From WFQV01 sp964611145 (GTDB lineage: Bacteria; Bacteroidota; Ignavibacteria; Ignavibacteriales; Melioribacteraceae): DNA of 64,000 nt. The notes under the pieces are model-generated. The model was not told the DNA's origin, did no database searches, and saw nothing but the letters and a program-made list of their open reading frames with translations. A program made the position numbers and the translations under genes. The DNA lies in NCBI GenBank assembly GCA_964611145.1, contig CAZSYM010000010.1, forward strand, positions 1-64,000, read 5' to 3'. How positions within the stretch are numbered: position 1 is the first letter of the stretch; each line of letters opens with the position of its first letter. Shown in pieces: positions 43,002 to 52,170 of this stretch.

Positions 43002-45317
43002 TTATTTTTTCTTTTTCTTTTTTGCTTCTTCTATTAATTCGAGGCATTCGGCATAAGTTAATTTTTCGGGAACCATTTCCTTCGGAATTTTTACATTCAT
43101 TTTGCCTGCTTTCAGATAAGGTCCCCACCTTCCTTTCAATATTTTAATCGAGTCGTCTTCTTCGAAGGTTTTAATTGTTTTTTCCGCATCGGCTTTTCTT
43201 TTCGCCTCTATTACCTGAATTGCTTCTTCGAGTGAAATGGAATAAGGGTCGTGGTTTTTACCGAGTGAGTAAAATTTGTTTTTATGTTTAACGTAAGGTC
43301 CGAATCTTCCGATGGCGACAACAACCTCTTCATCCTCGAATTTTCCTAACGTGCGGGGCAGTTTGAACAATTCCAGCGCTTCTTCTAAAGTGATTGTTTC
43401 CATGCGTTGACCGTGGCGCAAACCGGCATATTGAGGCTTCTCGTCGGGGTCGTCGGGATTTGTTAACTGCACTACGGGACCGAAGCGTGCCATTCTAACC
43501 GATACATGCTTGCCCGTTTTGGGGTCCGTGCCCAGAAATTTTTCGCCGCTAACCCTTTCGCTGTTTTCGATTGTATGTGTAACTTTGTTATGGAAAGGGG
43601 AGTAAAATTCTTTGAGCATTTTGTCCCATTTTAGTTTGCCTTTCGCAATGTCGTCCAATTCGTTTTCTACGAAGGCGGTGAAATTGTAATCCATTACTTC
43701 GGGGAATTTGTCGATTAGAAAATCGTTTACCAGCATGGCAATATCCGCAGGCATCAATTTCCCTTTGTCGGCTCCGTAAATTTCGGTTTTTTCTTCCTCC
43801 TCGATTTCCCCTTTCTCGGTAAGGGTTAGCACTTTGTATTTTCTTTCTTTCCCCGGCACTTCGCCTTTCACCACATAGCCGCGTTTTTGAATCGTGCTGA
43901 TTGTAGGAGCGTAGGTCGAGGGACGTCCTATTCCCAATTCCTCCAATTTTTTAACGAGGGAGGCTTCCGTGTACCGTGCGGGGGGACGAGTAAATCTTTG
44001 TGTCGCGGTTATTGACGTCGGTTTTACTTTATCCTTTTCGGACATGGCGGGCAATAAACCTTCTTTGATTTCTTCGCCGTTTGTTTCGTCCGAGGATTCG
44101 GAATATACTTTCAAAAAACCGTCGAATTTTACGACTTCTCCTTTCGCCGTGAACATTTCCGGGCTTTTGGAAATGGAGATTTTAACTGTGGTTCTTTCCA
44201 TTTCCGCATCGCTCATTTGCGAAGCCAATGCTCTTTGCCTGATTAATTTGTAAAGAGCTTTTTCGTCGCGGCTGCCGGAAACGGTTTCTTTGGAAAAATC
44301 CGTCGGACGAATTGCCTCGTGAGCTTCTTGCGCTCCCGCTGTCTTTGTTTTGTATTGTTGCGGATGCGAATATTCCTTTCCGTATTTTTTGATTATGATC
44401 TTTTGAGCCGTTTCGATTGCAAAGTCGGAAAGATTGACTGAATCGGTTCGCATATAGGTGATTTTACCGGCTTCGTAAAGTTTTTGTGCTATCAACATCG
44501 TCTTCGCCACGGAAAATCTTAGTTTTCTGCTGGCTTCCTGTTGTAAAGTGGAAGTGGTAAAGGGTGGCGAAGGTTTTTTCTTGAAAGGCTTTTTTTCTAC
44601 GGAGGCGATTGTGAATTCGGATGCTTTACACTTCTTTAGGAATTCGAGCGCTTCTTTTTCTTTCTTGAATTTCTTTGATAATTCCGCTTTGAAACTTTTG
44701 CCTTTGTCTTTTCCGCTTAGGAGGAGAAAATCCCCCGTGATTCGAAATTGACTTTGTGGTTTGAAGTTCATTATTTCCCGCTCGCGCTCTACGATTAATC
44801 GAACGGCAACGGATTGCACGCGCCCGGCGGAAAGTTGCGGTTTTACTTTTCTCCATAGAATAGGGGAGAGTTCGAATCCTACCAAGCGGTCGAGAATTCT
44901 TCGTGCCTGTTGAGCGTTGACAAGATTGGCATCTATTTTTCTTGGATTTTCTATGGCGTGTTTAATCGCTTCCTTTGTAATTTCATGAAAGACAATTCTT
45001 TTGATTTTCTTTTCGGGTAAGTCGAGAGCTTCCTTCAAATGCCATGCAATTGCTTCTCCCTCCCTGTCCTCGTCAGTTGCCAACCAAACGGTTTCGGCTT
45101 CTTTGGCAAGTTTTTTTAACTCCTTTACAACTTGCTTTTTCTCGGCGGGAATTTGGTAAATGGGTTTAAAATTATTCTCTACCTCAACGCCATTGTCTTT
45201 TTTTACCAAATCCCTGATGTGCCCGTAACTGGATACAACTTTGAAATCCTTTCCGAGAAAACTCTCGATGGTTTTTGCCTTTGCGGGTGATTCTACTATT
45301 ACCAGATTTTTAATCAT
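43002..45317 (-). CDS. topA: DNA topoisomerase I
   Basis: A 771-residue type IA topoisomerase that relaxes negative supercoils. The Toprim domain has VIVESPAKAKTI (about 6-17) and TDEDREGEAIAWHL (81-94). The catalytic tyrosine is Y288 (ITYMRTDSVNL). The C-terminal third lacks the Cys4 zinc fingers of E. coli TopA. Instead it has Toprim-C-repeat-like blocks (VRMARFGPVVQL, VAIGRFGPYVKH, ILKGRWGPYLKA), as in Bacteroidota, and ends in a lysine run. Confidence 0.97.
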   Translation of the reverse strand: MIKNLVIVESPAKAKTIESFLGKDFKVVSSYGHIRDLVKKDNGVEVENNFKPIYQIPAEKKQVVKELKKLAKEAETVWLATDEDREGEAIAWHLKEALDLPEKKIKRIVFHEITKEAIKHAIENPRKIDANLVNAQQARRILDRLVGFELSPILWRKVKPQLSAGRVQSVAVRLIVEREREIMNFKPQSQFRITGDFLLLSGKDKGKSFKAELSKKFKKEKEALEFLKKCKASEFTIASVEKKPFKKKPSPPFTTSTLQQEASRKLRFSVAKTMLIAQKLYEAGKITYMRTDSVNLSDFAIETAQKIIIKKYGKEYSHPQQYKTKTAGAQEAHEAIRPTDFSKETVSGSRDEKALYKLIRQRALASQMSDAEMERTTVKISISKSPEMFTAKGEVVKFDGFLKVYSESSDETNGEEIKEGLLPAMSEKDKVKPTSITATQRFTRPPARYTEASLVKKLEELGIGRPSTYAPTISTIQKRGYVVKGEVPGKERKYKVLTLTEKGEIEEEEKTEIYGADKGKLMPADIAMLVNDFLIDKFPEVMDYNFTAFVENELDDIAKGKLKWDKMLKEFYSPFHNKVTHTIENSERVSGEKFLGTDPKTGKHVSVRMARFGPVVQLTNPDDPDEKPQYAGLRHGQRMETITLEEALELFKLPRTLGKFEDEEVVVAIGRFGPYVKHKNKFYSLGKNHDPYSISLEEAIQVIEAKRKADAEKTIKTFEEDDSIKILKGRWGPYLKAGKMNVKIPKEMVPEKLTYAECLELIEEAKKKKKK

Positions 45318-45389
45318 ACGTTTTTCTTAAGTGAAGTTTTTAAAAACAAAGAATCAAATAAATTAAAAAAAGAGTTTTAATCAAAATGA

Positions 45390-45656
45390 TTACAACACTA
45401 ACGTTATCGCTTCGTTGTTTTCGAATAAAGAGAAAATAATATCCTTGGTCTTTTCGTCGGGGACTTTTACGATTATCTTAAAACTGTAATACGAACCTTT
45501 TCGGCTGGAGCGCGAAGGAAGAATTTTATAATCGTGAGGAGCGAGTATCTCCTCGGCTATTTTTTCCACCTTAAGCGGGTCTTTTGCGATGATTGTATAA
45601 GTCCAGTCGCAAGGATAGGAAATTACCGGGCGTTCCGAATTGGAATCTATAATCAT
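45390..45656 (-). CDS. DUF493/YbeD-like small protein
   Basis: An 88-residue protein of the DUF493 (YbeD) family: SYPCDWTYTIIAKDPLKVEK near the start and SSRKGSYYSFKIIVKVPDEK in the middle, fitting its small alpha-beta ACT-like fold. The function is not settled. It overlaps the GH13 gene by four bases, so the two are translationally coupled. Confidence 0.85.
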   Translation of the reverse strand: MIIDSNSERPVISYPCDWTYTIIAKDPLKVEKIAEEILAPHDYKILPSRSSRKGSYYSFKIIVKVPDEKTKDIIFSLFENNEAITLVL

Positions 45657-47500
45657 TGTCTTTCCTCCAACAGATAAAGATTGAACGAAAGCGGAGCCAC
45701 GGAAAGCTTATTATTATTGACTGAAACGGCTTTATCTTCGTCAAGTAAATTTTTCATGTTAGCGTTTTGTATTATGTATTTTGCTTTTGAAATATCAACT
45801 TCTGATTTTTCCCCGTTTTCGTTTGCTATGACCATTATTTTTTCTTTCTTCAAAATTCTAAAATAAACATAAACCCCTTTTTCGGGCGGGAAGTGAATGA
45901 GTTTTCCCCTTGCGAGCGCTTTGTATTGAAGTCGTAAATGTAAAAGCTTTTTGGTAAAATTAAAAATCTCATTTTGCAAAGGTGTTCTTCCTTGGGCGGT
46001 AAAAGCATTGACGCTATCCACCGGAAACCCTCCTGGGAAATGAGCTCTGATTTTCCCGTGATGTTCTCCGCCGCTCATTCCGATTTCCGTTCCGTAAAAA
46101 ATTTGAGGGATGCCGCGAGTTGTCAGCAGAATACCGAGGGCGATTTTAAAACGCTTCAAATTCCCATGAGCATTGAACATCGCGCGGTTGATATCATGAT
46201 TGTCCAAGAATGTTAGCATCATCTCGGGATGATTATAAACAAAATCTTTGGCAAGCACTTCATAAATATCCTGCAGTTTCTTTGTGTTTTTGAGGAAACC
46301 TACAAACGCTTCGTTGAGTGCATAATCTGTTAATGAAGGAAGATGTGAATCGAAACCTTTTTTGATAACCGGCTGAGCTTTGTATTCGGAGAGGAAAAGC
46401 GGGTCGCCCTTCCATACTTCGCCTACAATGTTGAAATGCGGGTAGTTCTCAAAAATTATCTTTGCCCAACGCGCCATATATTGCAAATTGTTATAAGTAT
46501 AAGTATCCTCTCGAATGCCGTCTATACCGAGGTATTGAATCCACCAGATTGAATTTTCAATCATGTAATCTGCCAGAAGTTTTTGGGATTTGTTTAGATC
46601 GGGCATGTAATCCGTGAACCAACATTCTTCGGTGAGACGAGGTGTAACGGTATCGCCGTGAGTATCGAACCACGCTATTTTATTATGATGTGCTGGAATG
46701 AAATTATTTTTGGAACCGTGAAACCAATTGTGCATCGGGGGATTATTCGCCCACGGATGATTAATCCCTATATGATTACTCACGTGGTCCATTATTATTT
46801 TTAGTCCACGTTTGTGAGCTTCTTGAACAAGTTTGCGATAAAGTTTATTGCTTCCGAAACGGGGGTCGACGCGGTATAAATCCGTAGCGGCGTAACCGTG
46901 ATAGCTCATCCACATATTGTTTTCCAAGACGGGGGTAATCCAAAGCGCTGTTACGCCTAAGTTTTTGAGATAGTCGAGTTTGGAAATAATACCTTGCAAA
47001 TCCCCGCCATGCCTTCCGTTTAGTGAATAAGGGGGAAATTCATCTTTCGAATTTGCTATGGTTTCGTTTGTGGTATCTCCATCGCAGAATCTATCCGTAA
47101 ATATTAGGTAAACCACGTCGCTATCGCCGAAACCCTTTTGTTCAAAGGGGGAAATTCTTCTTTCTAAAACGGGAAAAAGAATTTCGCGTTTTTCGTTTTC
47201 TCTTTCGAAAATTAGCTTGTAATTATCGCTTTGCGAATTTTTTAGATGAAAGTAAACGAAAAGATAATCGGGGGAATCCGCATTGATGACTTTCACGATT
47301 TGGAAATTTGTATCCGCACTTTTAACCGATACGTTTTTAAGATTTTTGCCGTAAATCATTAATTCCACGGTATCGGGTTTAAGATTAGTCCACCAATTCG
47401 GGGGCTCTATTTTTCGAATCATAAAATCTTGAGCCGATAAAGAAAACGCCCCGAGGGTGAGGGCGAAAAAAATTCCCGACAATAATCTTCTTTTCTTCAT
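45653..47500 (-). CDS. secreted GH13 alpha-glucan hydrolase (neopullulanase/cyclomaltodextrinase-like)
   Basis: A 615-residue glycoside hydrolase family 13 enzyme with signal peptide (to about residue 24). An N-terminal beta-sandwich (about 27-115) is like that of cyclomaltodextrinases. The barrel carries MDHVSNHIG (region II), GIDGIREDTYTYNN with nucleophile D332, the acid/base E361 (VGEVW) and D436 in FLDNHDINR. All three catalytic carboxylates are present. It should cut alpha-1,4 glucans or cyclic maltodextrins in the periplasm. The surrounding pgi and tal genes suggest a sugar-processing neighbourhood. Confidence 0.94.
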   Translation of the reverse strand: MKKRRLLSGIFFALTLGAFSLSAQDFMIRKIEPPNWWTNLKPDTVELMIYGKNLKNVSVKSADTNFQIVKVINADSPDYLFVYFHLKNSQSDNYKLIFERENEKREILFPVLERRISPFEQKGFGDSDVVYLIFTDRFCDGDTTNETIANSKDEFPPYSLNGRHGGDLQGIISKLDYLKNLGVTALWITPVLENNMWMSYHGYAATDLYRVDPRFGSNKLYRKLVQEAHKRGLKIIMDHVSNHIGINHPWANNPPMHNWFHGSKNNFIPAHHNKIAWFDTHGDTVTPRLTEECWFTDYMPDLNKSQKLLADYMIENSIWWIQYLGIDGIREDTYTYNNLQYMARWAKIIFENYPHFNIVGEVWKGDPLFLSEYKAQPVIKKGFDSHLPSLTDYALNEAFVGFLKNTKKLQDIYEVLAKDFVYNHPEMMLTFLDNHDINRAMFNAHGNLKRFKIALGILLTTRGIPQIFYGTEIGMSGGEHHGKIRAHFPGGFPVDSVNAFTAQGRTPLQNEIFNFTKKLLHLRLQYKALARGKLIHFPPEKGVYVYFRILKKEKIMVIANENGEKSEVDISKAKYIIQNANMKNLLDEDKAVSVNNNKLSVAPLSFNLYLLEERQ

Positions 47501-47509
47501 GACGGATTT

Positions 47510-49216
47510 TTAAAATTGTATCGAATGTAAAGTTTCCAAAATTTCGTCTAAGGATTCATAGAAATTTTTCTTTATTTCTATTCTGATTACGGAACGCCCC
47601 GCTGCGAGCAAGGCTTCCCTGTCTCCTAAGGACTGTGCATTGATTAGCGTTCCGAAAGTTAGCGAGGATTCGTTTCCTCCCGCCGTATCGGGAATGGGAA
47701 TGTCATCTTCGCCTAAGAAAATCAATTGAGCGAAAAAGCCGTTCCCCGCGCCACCTTTGTGCAATTGTCCCGTGCTATGGAGGAAACGGGGTCCGTAACC
47801 GAAAGTGGAAGTAAGCCCGAATTTTTTCGCCAGCAATGTTCGTGATTCGCTTATTTTTTCTTCCAGTTTTTTATCGTAAGGAGTGTAGCAGTGAATTGCC
47901 AAATAGGGATTAACTTTTTCCCACCTGTTCCCGAAAAAGTCCCGTATGACAAACCCCAACGAATTTGATTTTGACATTTCATCGGAGATTGCAATCAGAT
48001 TTTCGTCCTCATAGGAAGCTTCCGGTTTTGCTATCTTTCCGCTTTCCAAATATTGTGCGACCATTTTTCGTGTCGCCGCTTTGGTCGATTCCACATTCGG
48101 TTGATTGAACGGATGTATCCCAATCAAGTGTCCTATTACCGCTGTTCCAAATTCCCATGTGTAAAAAGCGGCGCCCAAGTCGTAAATGTCTTTTAGTATT
48201 ATTTCGATTATGGGGATATTTTTCTTTGCAAGGGCTTTGTCGATTTCGGAGGATAATTTTTCATTATGCAATCGGAGCAGCACTGCCATTCTGTCGTTTG
48301 AATACTCGGCAACAATTCTTTCGTTTTCACCCACGATAGGCAAAATGCCTTTGCCTGCTTTTCCCGTGCTTTCAGCGATTAATTGTTCTATCCATGCTCC
48401 GAATGGGCTTAAAGTTTCCGAGGTTAGGAAAGAAAGCTTATCTTTGTTTGATGCCGCGAGGCTTGCAATTGCGGCTCCAAGGGCGAGTCCGTTGTTTTCT
48501 TTTGTAGTAAGATTTCGTGCGGAGGATTCATTAATCGCTCTGCGCAGAAGTTCGTTTAAATCCACGCATGCAAAAGCGGCGGGTACCAATCCGAAGAAGG
48601 AAAGAGCCGAAAAGCGTCCGCCTATATTTGGATCATTTAAAAATGTTTTTCTAAATTGTAATTCCGATGCCGTTTTCTCAAGTTTGCTTCCGGGGTCGGT
48701 GATTGCCGCAAAATGTTTCCCGGCATTTTCTTTCCCTGTTTCTTGAACCGTCAATGTATAAAAATATTTCATGAGGGAAAGTGTTTCTACCGTTCCGCCC
48801 GATTTTGTGGAAACTATATAAAGCGTTTTGCTCGGAGGAAATTCTTCCGCAAAGCGCTTTACCATTGCAGGATGTGTGCTATCCAAAACTTTTAGATTGA
48901 ATTTACAATTGTCATGCGAAAAGATTTTGGCAAAGACTTCGGGAGCCAGACTGCTACCTCCCATTCCCAAAACGATAATGTTTGTAAGTCCCGACTTTGC
49001 CACCTCGTTTGTAAATTGCTCTATTTCGGAAATGTGAGCGAGCATTCTTTCCTGAATATCCAACCAGCCGAGGCGATTAATAATCTCGTCGGGAGAGGAA
49101 GCCCATAAAGTGAAATCTTTTTCCCAAATCCTTTCGACAAAATTATTTTGTGCAAGAAGCTCCAATGAGTTTTCGAAATTTTTCTCGCCGTTCTTCAGAG
49201 CGAAACGGATTTCCAT
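47510..49216 (-). CDS. pgi: glucose-6-phosphate isomerase, of the tal-pgi fusion type
   Basis: A 568-residue isomerase of glucose 6-phosphate and fructose 6-phosphate. The SIS-fold motif is IVSTKSGGTVETLSL (about 135-149), with VLGMGGSSLAPEVF before it and PFGAWIEQLIAESTGK later. The sequence resembles the PGI half of bifunctional transaldolase-PGI proteins more than ordinary PGI; this is from memory. The transaldolase gene ends one base upstream (49218), so the two halves are separate genes joined almost end to end. Confidence 0.9.
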   Translation of the reverse strand: MEIRFALKNGEKNFENSLELLAQNNFVERIWEKDFTLWASSPDEIINRLGWLDIQERMLAHISEIEQFTNEVAKSGLTNIIVLGMGGSSLAPEVFAKIFSHDNCKFNLKVLDSTHPAMVKRFAEEFPPSKTLYIVSTKSGGTVETLSLMKYFYTLTVQETGKENAGKHFAAITDPGSKLEKTASELQFRKTFLNDPNIGGRFSALSFFGLVPAAFACVDLNELLRRAINESSARNLTTKENNGLALGAAIASLAASNKDKLSFLTSETLSPFGAWIEQLIAESTGKAGKGILPIVGENERIVAEYSNDRMAVLLRLHNEKLSSEIDKALAKKNIPIIEIILKDIYDLGAAFYTWEFGTAVIGHLIGIHPFNQPNVESTKAATRKMVAQYLESGKIAKPEASYEDENLIAISDEMSKSNSLGFVIRDFFGNRWEKVNPYLAIHCYTPYDKKLEEKISESRTLLAKKFGLTSTFGYGPRFLHSTGQLHKGGAGNGFFAQLIFLGEDDIPIPDTAGGNESSLTFGTLINAQSLGDREALLAAGRSVIRIEIKKNFYESLDEILETLHSIQF

Positions 49217-49217
49217 T

Positions 49218-50315
49218 TTAATTTTCTCCGAGTAAAGAATTTTTCTTTTGTTCGATTGAGTTTAGTAAGGAATGAAAAGCATCAGAGAATGCCTTTACTC
49301 CGTCTATTTGTAGTTGCGTCGTAATGGCGTTTAGGTCAATGCCTTTTTCCTCCAATGTTTTCAATAGTTCTTCGGCTTCCTCTACGTTTCGGGTTATTGT
49401 TTCTTCCACTTTGCCGTGGTCAACGAACGCTTCCAAAGTGGCGGGAGGCATTGTGTTAACCGTTTGCTTGCCGATTAATTCCTGAACATAGAGAATATCC
49501 GAGTATGCGGGATTTTTTGTGCTTGTGCTTGCCCAAAGCAATCTTTGCGGGCGAGCGCCTTTTTCTTTCAATCGTTGCCAGCGTTCTTGGGCGAGTAGCT
49601 CACGGAATTTTTTGTAAGCCACTTTGGAATTTGCAACGGCGGTTTTGCCCATAAATTCGTTCAAGCCCTTGCTTTGAAGCTCCTTGTCCGTGTAAGTGTC
49701 CACGCGGCTAACAAAGAAAGAAGCGACCGACGCAACTTTTTCGATATTTCCTCCTTTCAGAGAAAGTTCTTCGAGACCTTTTATATATGCTTCCGCGGTT
49801 TCAAGATAATTTTCTATTGAAAAAATGAGAGTAACGTTTACGTTTATTCCCTCGGCAATCAAGGTGGTGATTGCAGGAATACCGGCTGGGGTGGCGGGTA
49901 CTTTAATCATAATGTTAGGTAAATTCAATTCCTTGAAAAGTCTTTTCGCCTCGGAAATTGTCCCTTCCGTATCGTTAGCCAAATCGGGATTTACTTCCAG
50001 ACTTACGTAACCGTCCAGGCCGTTACTGGCGTCATAAACGCGCAGCATTTTTTCCGCGGCAAGTTTAATGTCCTTTTTCGCGAGAGATTCGTAAATTGCC
50101 AGTGAATCCATGTTTTTCAAATCGAGGTTTTTTAAATCCTCGTCATAAAGATCACTTCCCGAAATTGCCTTTTGGAAAATGGAGGGATTGCTTGTAATTC
50201 CGCGTATGCCGTCCTTAATTAGGGAATCCAATGTTCCGTCAATAAGCATATCTCTTTTGATAAAATCATACCAGACGGATTGTCCCGCCTCAGCCAATTT
50301 TTCGATAATGGTCAT
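49218..50315 (-). CDS. tal: transaldolase
   Basis: A 365-residue class I aldolase-type transaldolase, exchanging C3 units between sugar phosphates of the pentose phosphate pathway. The Schiff-base lysine is K138 (IMIKVPATPAG). RGITSNPSIFQKAI (38-51), NVNVTLIFSIENY and QRLLWASTSTKNP are family blocks. It is followed directly by pgi and the pair is probably one transcript. The length is in the range of the longer TalB/TAL-PGI type. Confidence 0.96.
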   Translation of the reverse strand: MTIIEKLAEAGQSVWYDFIKRDMLIDGTLDSLIKDGIRGITSNPSIFQKAISGSDLYDEDLKNLDLKNMDSLAIYESLAKKDIKLAAEKMLRVYDASNGLDGYVSLEVNPDLANDTEGTISEAKRLFKELNLPNIMIKVPATPAGIPAITTLIAEGINVNVTLIFSIENYLETAEAYIKGLEELSLKGGNIEKVASVASFFVSRVDTYTDKELQSKGLNEFMGKTAVANSKVAYKKFRELLAQERWQRLKEKGARPQRLLWASTSTKNPAYSDILYVQELIGKQTVNTMPPATLEAFVDHGKVEETITRNVEEAEELLKTLEEKGIDLNAITTQLQIDGVKAFSDAFHSLLNSIEQKKNSLLGEN

Positions 50316-50396
50316 TTTTCACCTTCATTTATTTCTTATTTAATTTTATAAAATAATTTAATTTCAAATAAAATCAAAAATTGTAAGAGACGTTTT

Positions 50397-52151
50397 TTAA
50401 TTGTCTTCCGCCCAATCCAGAAAATCTTCGATGCCGTCCATAATTTTTTCGGCGATTAATTTTCTGAAGTTTTCATCAAGCAGTTTCATTTCGTCTTCCG
50501 GATTGGAAAGGAAGGCGGTTTCTACCAGCGCGTTCGGTAGTTCCGTAAGAGAGTTGAGAGTAAAATTAAATTTACCTACGTAACCGTATGGCGCCAATCC
50601 TGTTTCGAGCATTCTTTTGAAAATAGCCTTTGCCAACGGTGCGAATTGAATGTATTTATAAAAAGTTGCCGTCCCTTTTGTCTTACGCGGGTCGGTCGTT
50701 AGCCCGATAGAGTTTGCATGAATACTTATTAAAATGTCCGCATCTGATTTTAAAACTTTTTGTAAACGTTTGCTGTTATAAATCAAAGTGTCTTTTTCCC
50801 TTGTCATAATTACCTTTGCTCCCTCCTCCTCGAGGAGACTTTTTAGGTTCCGGGCGATTGCGAATGTGATGTTTTTTTCCAATACTCCGGTCGAGCCTTT
50901 CGCTCCGTTGTTCCTGCCTCCATGTCCCGGATCTATGGCGAAAACGAAATTGTCTATATCAAAATCTTCGGGACGATGTTTGAGAGCGAGAATCAAATTG
51001 GAACCGTTATAATCGAGAGAGTAACCCCAAATGAAATTATGTTTTGTTTTAATGATTATTCTAAAATCTTCTTCCGAGGCTTGTATGTAATTAACCGATT
51101 CTATCTCTTTTGCTGTGTTGCGAAAGATTAACCAATTTGTGTTTGATGTGGCGCCGTAAACGTCCACTATTATTCTCGTGGGATTGAGCTCAACGTGCGA
51201 ACTGTAAGGTAATTTTGTGCTTAATCCGAGACTTACAAAATCCGAGCTGTCGTTTCCCCATACCGTCATTGTGCCGGTCAAGGAGGTGGCGGGGGAGTTA
51301 AGGGAGTCAATGGTAACAAGGTTTTCGGGTATCCATGCGGTTTTGTCCTTTGCCAAAAGCACTTTGAATTGCTCCCCATGTTTCCCGATTATGCGCAAAT
51401 GAATGCCGGGTCTTATAAATCCCAATTTTGCACCTCCGAGCCGATTTTTGCCCAGTCCGTAATTCAAATAGGGACGTTCTCCTTTTGTGATAGCGGTTAA
51501 AGGAAGGAGGGCGGGTATCATGGTTAAAGAGGAATTGAAATATTTGATTACTTTTTTGCCTGTTGAATCGGTGAGAGTGAAAAATATCTTGTCCGTTTTT
51601 ATCGTGTCGGTAGATTTTACTTTGTATCTTCCGACGTAAATTCCCGGAGTGGCTTGGGGATTCAGTTTTATTGTTTCCGTCATTTCGAATTTGTCCAGGA
51701 ACTTTGCCGTGCAACCCGGTGTGCCTTTAATCCGGAATGTTAGCACCTCACCGCTGTTTAGAATCAAGTCGGATTCGGGCAGATGTAAGGCATCCTCTAT
51801 AAGTAGAGTGTCCCTCGGAGTAGGTTTTAATTCCCATGTTTTTCTTATTATCAAAATGTTTTTTGTAATTATGTTGGTGCTGTCGAGTATCGAGGTGAAA
51901 ATGAACGAGTTCTCACCGGGCTTTAATTGTAGCAACCCGGCGAAAACGCCGTTAGGATAAAGGTCAACAAGACTGTCATTTAAAAACATTTTAGAGCCCG
52001 GAGCGGTGCTGCCGGAGAGTCTGTAAGTGGAGGAGTATGTTATAGTTGTGTCCTGTTCTGGCACGATGAGAGTAATGAAATTTTTTTCTTCCGCTTGAGC
52101 AAATGCGAGCGAATAAAACAAAAGACAAAAGATTAAAACGAGTTTTTTCAT
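50397..52151 (-). CDS. N-acetylmuramoyl-L-alanine amidase
   Basis: A 584-residue secreted cell-wall amidase (Amidase_3). The signal peptide ends near FAQA (residue 20). The C-terminal catalytic domain (about 400-584) has the zinc ligands H410 (IDPGHGG), E425 (VLEKN) and H478 (SIHAN), plus the catalytic E545 (VETAFLSN). N-terminally there are two beta-sandwich-like regions and, at about 295-390, an AMIN-like peptidoglycan-binding domain. It splits septal peptidoglycan at the muramoyl-alanine bond, probably in daughter-cell separation. Confidence 0.93.
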   Translation of the reverse strand: MKKLVLIFCLLFYSLAFAQAEEKNFITLIVPEQDTTITYSSTYRLSGSTAPGSKMFLNDSLVDLYPNGVFAGLLQLKPGENSFIFTSILDSTNIITKNILIIRKTWELKPTPRDTLLIEDALHLPESDLILNSGEVLTFRIKGTPGCTAKFLDKFEMTETIKLNPQATPGIYVGRYKVKSTDTIKTDKIFFTLTDSTGKKVIKYFNSSLTMIPALLPLTAITKGERPYLNYGLGKNRLGGAKLGFIRPGIHLRIIGKHGEQFKVLLAKDKTAWIPENLVTIDSLNSPATSLTGTMTVWGNDSSDFVSLGLSTKLPYSSHVELNPTRIIVDVYGATSNTNWLIFRNTAKEIESVNYIQASEEDFRIIIKTKHNFIWGYSLDYNGSNLILALKHRPEDFDIDNFVFAIDPGHGGRNNGAKGSTGVLEKNITFAIARNLKSLLEEEGAKVIMTREKDTLIYNSKRLQKVLKSDADILISIHANSIGLTTDPRKTKGTATFYKYIQFAPLAKAIFKRMLETGLAPYGYVGKFNFTLNSLTELPNALVETAFLSNPEDEMKLLDENFRKLIAEKIMDGIEDFLDWAEDN

Positions 52152-52170
52152 GTTAGCCTCTAAATTAAAA

